Numbered from the stretch's first letter, positions 1 through 10,638 are shown. The stretch is DNA of 64,000 nt from Fen-178 sp049516835 (GCA_049516835.1 JBEKSR010000023.1:1-64000); one strand, 5' to 3'. Translations and numbers: made by a program. Notes: generated by a model not told the origin, from the letters alone.

Positions 1-818
<818 letters not shown>

Positions 819-1026
819 CGATTGGGTGCTGAGTACCTCCAAGCCGGGAAAAACGGCGACAGCATAGGACGGTCAAACCGGAGTGGTTCGAAGCTTCGTC
901 AACCCGCTCGCGCGGGCGGCTGAAAACCATCTGCTTATATTATACCGAAGAGTCAAGGACCGTGGTGGTTGCGGGCTAAGCGCGTCTGAATTGCCTTCTT
1001 TCTCGGCATCGTGCTAATCAAGGTAC

Positions 1027-2118
1027 ATGGATAATTCAGTATCTCGCCGATTGTTCCTGTCAGCCGTAGCTGCTGCTCCGGCGGCGCCGGTCCTGGTTGC
1101 CTCGGACAGAATTGCGATATTCGATCCGCCGCCCGACCGGGTCCGAATCGTGGTGGCTCAGGCCTCATTCGTAGTCCCGCCCCCCGCCTACACGCCGGCG
1201 GAGATTCAACAGATCAAGTCCGCGGGCTCGGGCAAGCCCATTGAGTTCATTCACACCAGCACGCTGGAGGAATTGTACAAAGTGCTGCCCGAGGCCGACG
1301 TGGTTTTCGGCGCGCTCAACGCGGAGATGCTGTCGCGGGCCAAGAACTTGCGATGGATGCAGGCCATAGAAGCGGGAATGGAGCACGTCCTGTTTCCAGA
1401 GCTGATCAAGAGTAACGTAGTGGTGACAAACATGGCGCGGATGTTCGCGCCGGGCCTCGGGGATACAGCCATGTCGATGCTCTTGGCCCTGACGCGCGGG
1501 CTCCAGAAGACCTACATTCCGCAGTTCCAGAAGCGGGTGTGGAAGCGCGACTTCAACCTGGTGGAGCTGGATGGCATGACCATGGCGATCTCGGGCATGG
1601 GCGGCATAGGACAGGCCGTGGCTACCCGCGCGCACTACGGTTTCAATATGCGGATCCTGGGCACGGATGCCAAACCCATGGCCAAACCGATTTTCGTGGA
1701 CACGCTCCGCGAGCCGGCCTGGCTCATGGAGATGATCCCGCAGACGGACGTTGTGGTCTGCGCGGCTCCCTGGACCAAGGAAACCGAAGGGCTGTTCAAT
1801 GCCCAGGTGTTCGGGGCCATGAAGAAGACGGCGTACTTCCTCAACATGTCCCGGGGACCGCTGGTGGACGAGAAGGCCCTCGTCGCCGCGCTGAAGGAAG
1901 GCCGCATCGCCGGCGCGGGCCTGGATGTAGTGTACCCCGAGCCGTATCCAACCACTGGCGCGTACTGGGATTGCCCCAACCTGTTGATGACGCAACACAC
2001 CGGTGGATTCTCGCCCGGACGCCAGATCCGTCTGATGGGGCTGCTGGCCGAGAACGTCCGGCGTTACACCAGTGGCTTGCCGCTGATGAACGTGGTGGAC
2101 AAGCAGCGCGGCTACTGA
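1027..2118 (+). CDS. D-isomer-specific 2-hydroxyacid dehydrogenase, exported form
   Basis: A 363-residue NAD(P)-dependent dehydrogenase of the D-2-hydroxyacid family. The Rossmann motif GMGGIG is at about residues 190-195. The usual catalytic trio is visible: Arg in SRGP (about 276), Glu in the YPEPYP segment (about 305) and His in QHTGG (about 324). The N-terminus carries SRRLFLSAVAAA, a twin-arginine-like signal, so the enzyme is probably exported or membrane-tethered; that is unusual for the family but common in this group of bacteria. The substrate cannot be told from sequence. It is transcribed away from phoH and convergently with the suf operon, and has no obvious operon partner. Confidence 0.85.
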   Translation: MDNSVSRRLFLSAVAAAPAAPVLVASDRIAIFDPPPDRVRIVVAQASFVVPPPAYTPAEIQQIKSAGSGKPIEFIHTSTLEELYKVLPEADVVFGALNAEMLSRAKNLRWMQAIEAGMEHVLFPELIKSNVVVTNMARMFAPGLGDTAMSMLLALTRGLQKTYIPQFQKRVWKRDFNLVELDGMTMAISGMGGIGQAVATRAHYGFNMRILGTDAKPMAKPIFVDTLREPAWLMEMIPQTDVVVCAAPWTKETEGLFNAQVFGAMKKTAYFLNMSRGPLVDEKALVAALKEGRIAGAGLDVVYPEPYPTTGAYWDCPNLLMTQHTGGFSPGRQIRLMGLLAENVRRYTSGLPLMNVVDKQRGY

Positions 2119-2200
2119 ACGGCACGCCGACACATGAAGAGGCGGCCGGCCACGGCGGGCCATGGCCAGCAGGCCCCTCCCCGGTGGGGCTTCCGCAGCG

Positions 2201-2677
2201 TTACTGGATCAGGCGCAAACCGTTCGGGCCGGGGATGGTCCGGACCCAGGAGTTCATCTCTTCTTCGTTCTGCAAGAGGTCGCGCAGAGTGGCTTGGCTG
2301 AGAACCTGGTCGACGGCAATCTGCACGGCGCGCCAGAGGGAACGCACGGAGCAATCCACCGAACGGGTGCAGATGGGGGCCTGGCCGGAATGGCTGTCGC
2401 AGAATTTGCTCTCGAAGAGGCGCCCGCCCAGGGCGCTAATGACGTCGGCGATGACAATCGACTCCGGCGGCCGCGCCAGTGTGTAGCCACCCTCTTTGCC
2501 GCGTTCGGCCTTGACGAATCCACCCTTGCGGAGCACGCGCAGGATCTTGGCGGCATAGGCCGGGGAGACGCCTTCGGCGTGGCTCATTTCGGGGATGGTG
2601 AGGCTTCCGCCCTTGCCCGCGTAGCCGATGCGGACCAGACAGCGCAAGCCGTATTCTTCGTTGGCGCTGAGCTTCAT
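2201..2677 (-). CDS. Rrf2/IscR-family Fe-S-responsive regulator, last gene of suf operon
   Basis: A 158-residue Rrf2 protein with an N-terminal winged helix (MKLSANEEYGLR start, YAAKILRVLRKGGFV recognition region). Three cysteines (FCD, ICT, DCS) lie at about residues 88-105, the spacing expected of an IscR-type [2Fe-2S] site. The ATG at 2677 is preferred over a longer in-frame start because it overlaps the sufT stop as ATGA, implying translational coupling. The regulator is at the distal end of the operon, where it would report on expression of the whole unit. By family it represses suf genes when clusters are plentiful; the site at 8245-8268 is its likely target. Confidence 0.9.
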   Translation of the reverse strand: MKLSANEEYGLRCLVRIGYAGKGGSLTIPEMSHAEGVSPAYAAKILRVLRKGGFVKAERGKEGGYTLARPPESIVIADVISALGGRLFESKFCDSHSGQAPICTRSVDCSVRSLWRAVQIAVDQVLSQATLRDLLQNEEEMNSWVRTIPGPNGLRLIQ

Positions 2678-3006
2678 CTGGGGAGCCCCGCGATGGGGAT
2701 GAAATCTTCGATCCCCAGCGCCAGTTTGGCGGCTTGAGACATGCGGTCCTTCGACCATGGCGGATCGAAGGTCAGCTCGATTTTGACGCCAGTCACGCCG
2801 GGGACGGCGCGGACGGCGCGCTCGACATCGGCGGGCAAGCTCCCCGCCACGGGGCAGTTGGGAGCAGTCAGAGTCATGCGGATGGCGGCCTGCCCCGCGG
2901 CATCCACGGCGACGTCGTAGATGAGGCCGAGCTCGTAGATGTTGACGGGCATCTCCGGATCGCAGACCGTCTCGAGGGCGGCGACGACTTGGTCGTGGAG
3001 GCTCAT
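2674..3006 (-). CDS. sufT: SufT-like MIP18/DUF59 Fe-S assembly factor
   Basis: A 110-residue single-domain DUF59 (MIP18) protein. The conserved Cys lies in the TAPNCPVAG loop and the DPEMPVN motif is near the N-terminus. The family helps maturation of Fe-S proteins, and in many bacteria it is encoded beside sufS/sufU, as here. The ATG at 3006 is chosen because it overlaps the sufU stop (ATGA); the longer upstream frame reads antisense-like sequence inside sufU. It lacks the longer N-terminal extension of staphylococcal SufT, so it is closer to the short PaaD-like version. The function call rests on the domain plus operon context. Confidence 0.88.
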   Translation of the reverse strand: MSLHDQVVAALETVCDPEMPVNIYELGLIYDVAVDAAGQAAIRMTLTAPNCPVAGSLPADVERAVRAVPGVTGVKIELTFDPPWSKDRMSQAAKLALGIEDFIPIAGLPR

Positions 3007-3443
3007 TCGGTGGACACCACCGGCTCGCCGGAGTTCGTGAGGGCGGATTTCAGCGTGTGCCAGGCCAGCGTGGCGCACTTCACGCGCGCGGGGTAGTCGC
3101 GCACGCCGCAAAAGACCACCAGCTTGCCCAGCTCCTGGGTCACGGGGGTATCGGTGGTGAGCAGCTCGTGGAACTTCTCGAGCAGCTTGAGGGCCTCTTC
3201 CCGCGATTTTCCTTTCAGGCTTTCGGTCATCAGAGACGCGGAGGCGGTGGAGATGGCGCAGCCGGAGCCGACCCAGCTCACGTCCTTCACGATGTCGTTT
3301 TCGATCTTGATGTAGAGTTTCAGCTCATCGCCGCAGAGAGGGTTGTAGCCCTCGGCCTTGCGGTTGGCGTCCGCCATCGCATGACAGTTGCGGGGACGCT
3401 TGCTGTGGTCGAGTATGATGTCCTGATATAGATCGTCATTCAT
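3003..3443 (-). CDS. sufU: SufU, zinc-dependent sulfur-transfer protein
   Basis: A 146-residue SufU/IscU-fold protein. The three cysteines expected of the family are present (NPLCGDE, GSGCAIS, RVKCATL), as is the Asp two residues after the first Cys. In SufU proteins these bind zinc and accept persulfide sulfur from SufS for the SufBCD scaffold. The start at 3443 shares one base with the sufS stop (TGATG), so translation is coupled. The insertion between the second and third Cys fits SufU rather than IscU, and the sufS-sufU pairing agrees with that. Confidence 0.92.
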   Translation of the reverse strand: MNDDLYQDIILDHSKRPRNCHAMADANRKAEGYNPLCGDELKLYIKIENDIVKDVSWVGSGCAISTASASLMTESLKGKSREEALKLLEKFHELLTTDTPVTQELGKLVVFCGVRDYPARVKCATLAWHTLKSALTNSGEPVVSTE

Positions 3444-4684
3444 CAGGAGAAAATCTCCTTTACTTTTGCGAGACCGGCCGCCAGGGCGTCGATCTCCGCA
3501 ACCGTGTTGTAGAAGGCGAGCGAAGCGCGGGTGGTGGCGGGCACGCCGAAACGGTCCATCACCGGCTGCGCGCAATGGTGGCCGGTGCGCACGGCAATCC
3601 CCTGCCGGTCGAGCACCGTGCCGATATCGTGGGGATGGATGCCGTCGATGACGAACGAGAGCACGGCCGCCTTGTCGCGCGCCGTGCCGACGATGCGAAG
3701 GCCCGGAATGCGCGAAAGCGCCTCGGTACCGTAGACCAGCAACTCGTGCTCGTAGGCGGCGATTTTGTCCAGGCCGATGCGCGTGACGTAATCGAACGCG
3801 GCGCCCAGGCCGATGCCGCCCGCGATGCTGGGCGTGCCGGCCTCGAATTTGTACGGCAGGTCGGCGTAGACGGTCTTTTCGAAGGTGACCGTTTTGATCA
3901 TGTCGCCGCCGCCCTGGTAGGGAGGCATGGCGTTCAGCAGGCGGGCTTTGCCGTAGAGGATGCCAATGCCGGTGGGCCCGAACACTTTGTGGCCGGAGAA
4001 AGCGTAGAAGTCGGCATCCAGCGCCTGCACGTCGATTTTCATGTGGGGCGCCGCCTGCGCGCCGTCGATCAGCGCCAGGGCGCCGGCGCGGTGGGCCATC
4101 TCGACGATCTGGCGCACGGGATTGACGGTGCCCAGCGCATTGGAGATGTGGCCCACGGCCACCATGCGCGTGCGGGGGCCGAGAAGCTTTTCGTACTCCT
4201 CGAGGAGCAACTCGCCGCGGTCGTCCATGGGGATGACCCGCAGCTTCGCGCCCTTCTCTTCACACAGCAGTTGCCAGGGCACGATGTTGGAGTGGTGCTC
4301 GAGCGCCGAGATGACGATCTCGTCGCCTTCCCTCACGTTCTTGCGGCCCCAACTGCTGGCCACGAGGTTGATGCCTTCGGTTGTGCCGCGTACGAAGATC
4401 ACCTCGTTCTTGGCGCGGGCGTTGAGAAAGCGCTTGGCCTTGGTTCGCGTCTCTTCGTAGGCCGCGGTGGAGCGCTGGCTCAGCTCGTGCACGCCACGGT
4501 GAATGTTGGCGCAATCGACTTCGTAGAACTTGCGGATGGCATCGATCACCGCCAACGGTTTCTGCGCCGTGGCGGCGCTATCCAGATACACCAGGGGCTT
4601 TCCATGGATTCTCTGTTTCAGAACCGGGAAATCCTCCCGGACCTTGTCCACGTCGAAACCGGCGGAGATCACGCTAGCGATCAT
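3443..4684 (-). CDS. sufS: SufS, group II cysteine desulfurase
   Basis: A 413-residue PLP enzyme that takes sulfur from cysteine. The PLP lysine lies in SGHKVFGP (about residue 229) and the active-site Cys in RTGHHCAQP near residue 370, the group II (SufS) pattern. The start ATG at 4684 lies inside a short direct repeat that borders a palindromic insertion (4685-4875) separating it from sufD, so its ribosome-binding region is supplied by the inserted element, not by native operon sequence. Codons and length are otherwise normal. Confidence 0.95.
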   Translation of the reverse strand: MIASVISAGFDVDKVREDFPVLKQRIHGKPLVYLDSAATAQKPLAVIDAIRKFYEVDCANIHRGVHELSQRSTAAYEETRTKAKRFLNARAKNEVIFVRGTTEGINLVASSWGRKNVREGDEIVISALEHHSNIVPWQLLCEEKGAKLRVIPMDDRGELLLEEYEKLLGPRTRMVAVGHISNALGTVNPVRQIVEMAHRAGALALIDGAQAAPHMKIDVQALDADFYAFSGHKVFGPTGIGILYGKARLLNAMPPYQGGGDMIKTVTFEKTVYADLPYKFEAGTPSIAGGIGLGAAFDYVTRIGLDKIAAYEHELLVYGTEALSRIPGLRIVGTARDKAAVLSFVIDGIHPHDIGTVLDRQGIAVRTGHHCAQPVMDRFGVPATTRASLAFYNTVAEIDALAAGLAKVKEIFS

Positions 4685-4875
4685 TTCTCACACCCCCAAA
4701 AGCGAGGCTCTCCGGCGAGGGGCGAAAACCGGGGGACAGACGGATGCGTCCACGCGGCGGTGCGCCGACACGGTGTTGAGCGAGAGATGACGCGCGCCTT
4801 GGGACGCATTCGTCAGTCCCCTGGTTTTCGCGGACCTTTCCACTGCAGGAGGCGTGGCGGTGTGAGAAATGCGGA
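4685..4875. mobile_element. MITE-like palindromic insertion between sufD and sufS
   Basis: A 191-bp non-coding element with nested inverted repeats. The outer pair is TTCTCACACC (4685-4694) against GGTGTGAGAA (4859-4868). An inner imperfect pair of about 27 bp (4725-4751 against 4800-4827) carries GGGGACAGAC / GTCAGTCCCC. It is flanked on both sides by the direct repeat CTAGCGATCAT (4674-4684 and 4876-4886), which looks like an 11-bp target duplication. No transposase is encoded, so it would have been moved in trans. The GGGGACAG end resembles REP/REPIN-type elements mobilised by RAYT transposases; that link is inference. Confidence 0.7.
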
Positions 4876-5979
4876 CTAGCGATCATGCTCATGGAATTTC
4901 TCGAACAGGACTCGCTCGAGCGAATCCTTCAGGGATTGAACTTTGATGCGGTCGATGATGTCCTGCGCGAACGCGTAGGTTAGTAGGCTGCGGGCATCCT
5001 GTTTGCCGATGCCGCGCGATTGCAGATAGAACATGGATTCGGCGTCCAACTGGCCGATGGTGGCGCCGTGCGTGCAGCGCACGTCGTCGGCGAAAATCTG
5101 CAATTCGGGCTTGGTGTTGATGACCGCTTCGTCGGAGAGCACGAGGTTCTTGTTGGTCTGCTTGGAGTCGGTCTTCTGCGCGTCCTGGCGAACGATGATG
5201 CGGCCGTTGAAAACGGCGCTGGCCCGGCCGTCGAGGATGCCTTTGTACAGCTCGTGGCTGGTGCCGTGCGGCTTGGCGTGTTCGATGGAAGTATGATTGT
5301 CCACGTGCTGGGCGCCGTTCACCAGGTAGAGGCCGTTGAGCGTGGCGTCCGTGCCTTCCGAAAGGGTGACGCTGACTTCGTTGCGGACCAAGGCGCCGCC
5401 GAGCGAGATGGAGGTGGCGGAGAAATTGGCGCTGCGGCCCAGGCTGGCGAACATGACGCCGACGTGGAAGGCGGAGGAAGATTCGAGCTGGACCTTGTAG
5501 TGATCCACCACCGAGCCGCTGCCGGCGACGATTTCGGTGACGGCGTTGGTGAAGTAAGAGCCTGTGCCAGAGTAGGTCTCGACGATGGTGCAGTGGGCGT
5601 CGGGGCCGACCACGATGAGCGTGCGGGGGTGAGAGATTTCGGAAGGGGAATCGTAACGGATTTGGATGGGCTCGCCGACGATTTGGCCGCGCGGGATGTG
5701 GATGTAGGTGACGTCCCGGAAGAGAGCCGTGTTTAGGGCAACGAAGGCGTGGTTTTGGAAGGGGGCGTATTTGCCGAGATATTGTTGGGCTTCGGGGGGG
5801 AAACCCGGGGACAGACAGCCATTTTTCGCCAAGGGCGAAAAACGGAGTCTGTCCCCCATTCGGGCGATGGGGGCGACGTTGGTGAAGCGCCAATCTTCAT
5901 CGTGGGTGGTGGGGAAGCCTAGCTCCAGGAAGCGCTGGAACGCGGTCTCGCGCAACCCTTGTTCCGCAACGGCCGTCAT
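4876..5979 (-). CDS. sufD: SufD, FeS scaffold complex subunit
   Basis: A 367-residue SufD with the parallel beta-helix core (central region with repeated Val/Asn-rich strands) and the family's C-terminal DDVRCTHGATIGQLD and SRGI motifs. It forms the SufBCD scaffold with SufB and SufC. Its ATG overlaps the sufC stop (ATGA). Residues about 42-60 are encoded by a palindromic repeat (5800-5857) inserted in frame just after the EDWRFTNV segment; this stretch (GDRLRFSPLAKNG and on) is not expected in SufD. The stop lies in the direct repeat next to the insertion at 4685-4875. Confidence 0.92.
   Translation of the reverse strand: MTAVAEQGLRETAFQRFLELGFPTTHDEDWRFTNVAPIARMGDRLRFSPLAKNGCLSPGFPPEAQQYLGKYAPFQNHAFVALNTALFRDVTYIHIPRGQIVGEPIQIRYDSPSEISHPRTLIVVGPDAHCTIVETYSGTGSYFTNAVTEIVAGSGSVVDHYKVQLESSSAFHVGVMFASLGRSANFSATSISLGGALVRNEVSVTLSEGTDATLNGLYLVNGAQHVDNHTSIEHAKPHGTSHELYKGILDGRASAVFNGRIIVRQDAQKTDSKQTNKNLVLSDEAVINTKPELQIFADDVRCTHGATIGQLDAESMFYLQSRGIGKQDARSLLTYAFAQDIIDRIKVQSLKDSLERVLFEKFHEHDR
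5800..5857. repeat. GGGGACAGAC palindrome inside the sufD coding region
   Basis: A near-perfect hairpin with outer arms GGGGACAGAC (5807-5816) and GTCTGTCCCC (5847-5856), and inner arms TTTTTCGCC (5822-5830) and GGCGAAAAA (5834-5842). It stays in frame and adds about 19 residues near the SufD N-terminus. A short direct repeat TTCGGG flanks it (5791-5796, 5859-5864), which could be chance. It shares its ends with the other GGGACAG-type palindromes in the window. Confidence 0.7.
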
Positions 5980-6752
5980 AGCTTGGCGACAGCCTCCTCT
6001 TCGTCCACAATGCCCAGGCCGGCGTAACCGCTCTCCTCGAGCTCGAGGGCCAATTCCTTGCCGCCCGATTTCACGATCCGGCCCTCGGCCAGCACATGCA
6101 CATAGTCGGGCACGATGTAGTTCAAGAGGCGCTGGTAGTGAGTGACCACGATCATGGCGCGCTCGGGCGAGCGCAAGGCGTTGACGCCGCCGGCCACGGT
6201 GCGCAGCGCGTCGATATCGAGGCCGGAATCGGTCTCATCGAGAATGGCCAGCCGCGGCTCCAGCACGGCCATTTGGAAAATTTCGTTGCGCTTCTTCTCG
6301 CCGCCGGAGAAACCGGCGTTGACGGCGCGGTTCAACAGCACCTGGTCCATCTCGAGGAGCTTCATCCTGTCCTTGACCAGGCTGAGGAAATCCATGGCAT
6401 CCAGCTCCTCGAGGCCGCGGTGCTTGCGGATAGCATTCAGCGCGGCTTTCAGGAAGTACATATTGCTGACGCCGGGGATCTCGACGGGATATTGAAACGC
6501 CAGAAAGATGCCCTCGCGCGCGCGGTCTTCAGGCAGCATGGCCAGCAGGTCCTTGCCGTCGTAGATCACCTGGCCGCCGGTGACGACGTACAGCTCGCGC
6601 CCCGCCAGCACCTGCGCCAGCGTGCTTTTGCCGGAGCCGTTCGGCCCCATGATGGCGTGCACCTCGCCGGAATTAACGGTGAGCGAGATGCCCTTCAGTA
6701 TTTCCCGATCGCCAACGGTGGCGTGCAGATCCTTGATTTCCAGTAGTGCCAT
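5976..6752 (-). CDS. sufC: SufC, ABC-type ATPase of the SufBCD complex
   Basis: A 258-residue ATPase with Walker A GPNGSGKST (about residues 36-44), signature FSGGEKKRNE and Walker B LAILDETDSG. The FSGGEKKRNE variant is characteristic of SufC as opposed to transport ABC proteins. It drives conformational change in the SufB-SufD scaffold. It starts 3 nt after the sufB stop and overlaps sufD by 4 nt, in line with stoichiometric co-translation. Confidence 0.96.
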   Translation of the reverse strand: MALLEIKDLHATVGDREILKGISLTVNSGEVHAIMGPNGSGKSTLAQVLAGRELYVVTGGQVIYDGKDLLAMLPEDRAREGIFLAFQYPVEIPGVSNMYFLKAALNAIRKHRGLEELDAMDFLSLVKDRMKLLEMDQVLLNRAVNAGFSGGEKKRNEIFQMAVLEPRLAILDETDSGLDIDALRTVAGGVNALRSPERAMIVVTHYQRLLNYIVPDYVHVLAEGRIVKSGGKELALELEESGYAGLGIVDEEEAVAKL

Positions 6753-6755
6753 GGC

Positions 6756-8204
<1,449 letters not shown>

Positions 8205-8235
8205 CCGTTATACTCCTAAACTATGGGCTGATACC

Positions 8236-8268
8236 AGTTTAGCTAATCTGTACTTCTTAGTCAAGATT
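8236..8268 (-). promoter_or_regulatory. suf operon promoter with Rrf2-type operator
   Basis: Reading leftward, TTGACT (8264-8259) and TAAACT (8241-8236) are separated by 17 nt, a good sigma-70-type promoter about 30 nt before the sufB GTG. A 24-bp imperfect palindrome, AATCT...AGATT (8245-8268), covers the -35 box and spacer. It contains TTGACTAA, like a type-1 IscR half-site. The Rrf2 protein at the end of the operon is the natural binder, giving feedback control. The promoter overlaps the 3' end of the upstream gene by a few bases. Confidence 0.6.
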
Positions 8269-8941
8269 GCTCAACTAATGGATGCGGGGGAGGGCTGAGC
8301 GGGTGCGGGAAAGGGGCGGGTGGCGGGGGCGCGGCGGGACTGGAGAGGTCCGGGGCATCCTCGGAGACAAGGTTGCGGAACGAACCCAATTCGGCCGTAG
8401 GGGGTTGAATCTGGGCGGGTTGCGGGCTCGCTTCGCTCGCGGGGCCAGGGGTCGGGGGCCAGGGGCCGGGGGCGGACTCCGGCTGGCGGTGTTCGGATTC
8501 GAGGCGCTGGAGTTCTTTGAGGGCGCGGTGGTAGTCGCGGCCGGTGGAATCGATGCGGCGCTGGAGGCGGGAGAAGGTGTTTGCGCCGCGGCCGAAGGCC
8601 TGGCCGGCGGGGCAGTCTTTTTTCAGGGTCCAGGCATCCTGCATTTCGCATTCGAGGATCTCGGCATCGATTCTTCGAAAGCGGCGGAGCAGCCACTCGT
8701 CATGGATGAGGGTATCGACGAGGAGGCGTTCTTCGGGGGTGGCGGGTTGCCAACGCTCCTGGTATTCGGCGGCGAGGGTTTCGAGGTCGGCTGGATCCTC
8801 GCTGCGGATGATTTGAGACTTGGCGTCAATGCCGGTTTTGGTGGCATTGAAACGGGAGACGGCCTTGCCCTCGACGGAGCTTGGACCGGTGGACTTCTGC
8901 GCGTTGAGACGATTCGCTTCGATTTGTTGGATGGTGGCCAT
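8261..8941 (-). CDS. Conserved acidobacterial hypothetical protein ('NRLNAQKSTGP' family)
   Basis: 226 residues. The N-terminal motif IEANRLNAQKSTGPSSVEGK marks a family of unknown function that is abundant in acidobacterial genomes. A central helical part (TPEERLLVDTLIHDEWLLRRFRRIDAEI) is followed by a Pro/Ala-rich, low-complexity tail from about residue 165. No enzymatic motif or signal peptide is visible. The ATG at 8941 is chosen because the family motif begins right after it; the longer frame reads through a palindrome. It runs in the same direction as sufB, with its stop inside the suf promoter region. Confidence 0.75.
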   Translation of the reverse strand: MATIQQIEANRLNAQKSTGPSSVEGKAVSRFNATKTGIDAKSQIIRSEDPADLETLAAEYQERWQPATPEERLLVDTLIHDEWLLRRFRRIDAEILECEMQDAWTLKKDCPAGQAFGRGANTFSRLQRRIDSTGRDYHRALKELQRLESEHRQPESAPGPWPPTPGPASEASPQPAQIQPPTAELGSFRNLVSEDAPDLSSPAAPPPPAPFPHPLSPPPHPLVEQS

Positions 8942-8951
8942 AAATGAAAAA

Positions 8952-8987
8952 GACAGGCGGACCCGGGGAGCGGGTCGGCCTGTCCCG
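8952..8987. repeat. GGGACAG-type palindrome upstream of the 8941 start codon
   Basis: Arms GACAGGC-GACCCG (8952-8965, one bulged base) and CGGGTC-GCCTGTC (8971-8984) form a 13-bp hairpin with a 5-nt loop. Reading leftward the element begins GGGACAGGC and ends CTGTCTTTTTC, the same end motif as the elements in the suf operon. It lies about 10 nt before the start codon of the gene at 8261-8941 and could affect its translation. Confidence 0.6.
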
Positions 8988-9420
8988 CTCACAGGGTAGC
9001 ACGGGGGGTGGCGGGAGACAGGGGGCGGGATGTTTGTAAGTTATTGAGGGGGAGGGAGATAATAGTTCTGCAAAAGTTGTCACCGGATTATTCTTGGGAG
9101 GCAAATTCGGAGCGCTTTTTGGGGCGGCGGGGCGGGGCGATGAAACGGCTGCTGGAGGGCCCCGATCCGTGGCCCGCTATTCCGGGGCGACCGATCCCGC
9201 ACTTCCTGGTGTGCCGGTGGGCCTTATGAGTAGACGGTGGGCTCAAGAGCCCAACTGACGTGAGCGGCGTGTCACGGGACTAATCCGCGCCGCACCAGGG
9301 CCAAGGCAAGCGGCCGCTGATTGAAAAGGTATGGGGAAGCTTGAGCCCCCACCTCGTTCTGGGAGACTTTGGCTTGTTGGTCGGCTTTACTCAATCTGGG
9401 CATTCTTATACAATTTCATC
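8988..9420. other. Intergenic stretch without a supported gene
   Basis: This 430-bp G-rich stretch has no convincing coding region. An open frame at 9008-9229 has no recognisable domain or ribosome site. A perfect 14-bp palindrome GGGCTCAAGAGCCC sits at 9239-9252. AT-richer sequence near 9385-9420 could be a promoter for the short frame at 9421. Confidence 0.5.
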
Positions 9421-9585
9421 ATGTCCATCCATAAGGCCGTTGATGAGAGCAACTCGCCGCTGGTCTTAAACTTGGAAGCGAAATCTGGCTCATTCGAAGG
9501 CTTACAGGCATACTTGCTCGATGCCGCGAGAGCAATAGAACATCTGGAAGAATCTCAGAAACTTCCGATCAAGCGTTCCGGTTGA
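9421..9585 (+). CDS. Short hypothetical ORF abutting the IS remnant
   Basis: A 54-residue frame (MSIHKAVDESNS... ending PIKRSG) with an acidic, helix-prone second half. It is not recognised. Its stop overlaps the truncated left end of the transposase remnant, so it may itself be the front part of a gene cut by the rearrangement. An AT-rich TATACAAT precedes it. It is reported as possible only. Confidence 0.3.
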   Translation: MSIHKAVDESNSPLVLNLEAKSGSFEGLQAYLLDAARAIEHLEESQKLPIKRSG

Positions 9586-10638
9586 TTGGATCGGAGAAGG
9601 TCTGGGACCGTGGCGTCGCGCTGACCTCCCGCTTGCAGACGTTCGAAACCGAGATGCTGGCCGAGGAGGAGAATTTCGCCGCGCTGGCACGCATCAACCG
9701 TGAACTCATCGGCAAGGTAGAAGGACTGGATTCGGCGCAACGGGCGGTTCTGGACATGGATTCGACCGAGATTCCTGTTTACGGCGAGCAGGAGAACAGC
9801 GCCTACAGCGGCCACTTCGAATCGACCTGCTATCACCCGCTGTTGTTGTTCAGTCGGGAGGGCGACTGTCTGGCTGCCAAGCTGCGGCCCGGCAACGTGC
9901 ACAGCGCCGGCGATTGGGAAGAACTGCTGCTGCCGGAAATCGAGCGGCAACAGAAGCAGGGCAAGGAGGTAGTCTTCCGCGCCGATGCCGCTTTCGCCAA
10001 GCCGGAGATCTACGAGGCCCTGGAGGAGCGGGGTGTGAAGTATACCATCCGCATCCCCTCCGACGAGAACCTGGAGCGGGACATTGCCGAGTTGCTCACG
10101 CGGCCGGTGGGGAGGCCAAGCTAAAAGCCAGTGGTGTGGTACAAGAGCTTTCTGTACCGAGCGGTGAGTTGGAAGACGGCGCGGCGTGTGGTGGCCAAAG
10201 TGGAGTTCCACTTCGGCGAATTGTTTCCGCGGGTGGGATTCATCGTGACCAACCTGGAAACGGACAGCCGGGCGGTGGTGCGGTTCTATAACAAGCGTGG
10301 GACGGCCGAGCAGTGGATCAAAGAAGGCAAGCAGGCGGTGAAGATGACCTGGCTGGGCTGCCGCCGGTTCCGGTCCAACGAGGTGCGGCTGTGGCTGAGC
10401 GTCATGGCGTACAACTTGGGGAACCTGTGGCGGGGGGTGCCCTTTGGGCCCTGTGCTGCCGAGGCGGATCGTTAATTGGTCGTTGACAAGCTTGCAGCAA
10501 CGCTTGGTGAAGACCGGTGGCCGGTTGGTCAAGCACGCGCGGTACTACCGGCTGCTGCTGGCGGAAAGCGGCCTGACGCGGCGGCTGTTCGGGGCGATGG
10601 TACGCCGGATCGCCGCCTTACCGGTGGCGACTGGGTAG
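9582..10638 (+). pseudogene. IS1380-type DDE transposase remnant, truncated and frameshifted
   Basis: Three successive frames together read as one transposase: 9582-10124 (SRLQTFETEML, VLDMDSTEIPVYG with the first catalytic Asp, VVFRADAAFAKPEIYEAL with the second), 10131-10475 (FIVTNLETDS, YNKRGTAEQWIKEGK with the late Glu region) and 10444-10638 (LVKHARYYRLLLAES). The breaks near 10120-10130 and 10445-10475 are frameshifts. The N-terminal ~100 or more residues of the family are missing. Terminal repeats were not identified. It is a dead copy bordering the PEP-CTERM gene. Confidence 0.85.

Noticed and set aside
9008..9229. A 73-codon frame between the 8.9-kb palindrome and the IS remnant
   Set aside because: No ribosome site, domain or protein-like composition; read as non-coding.
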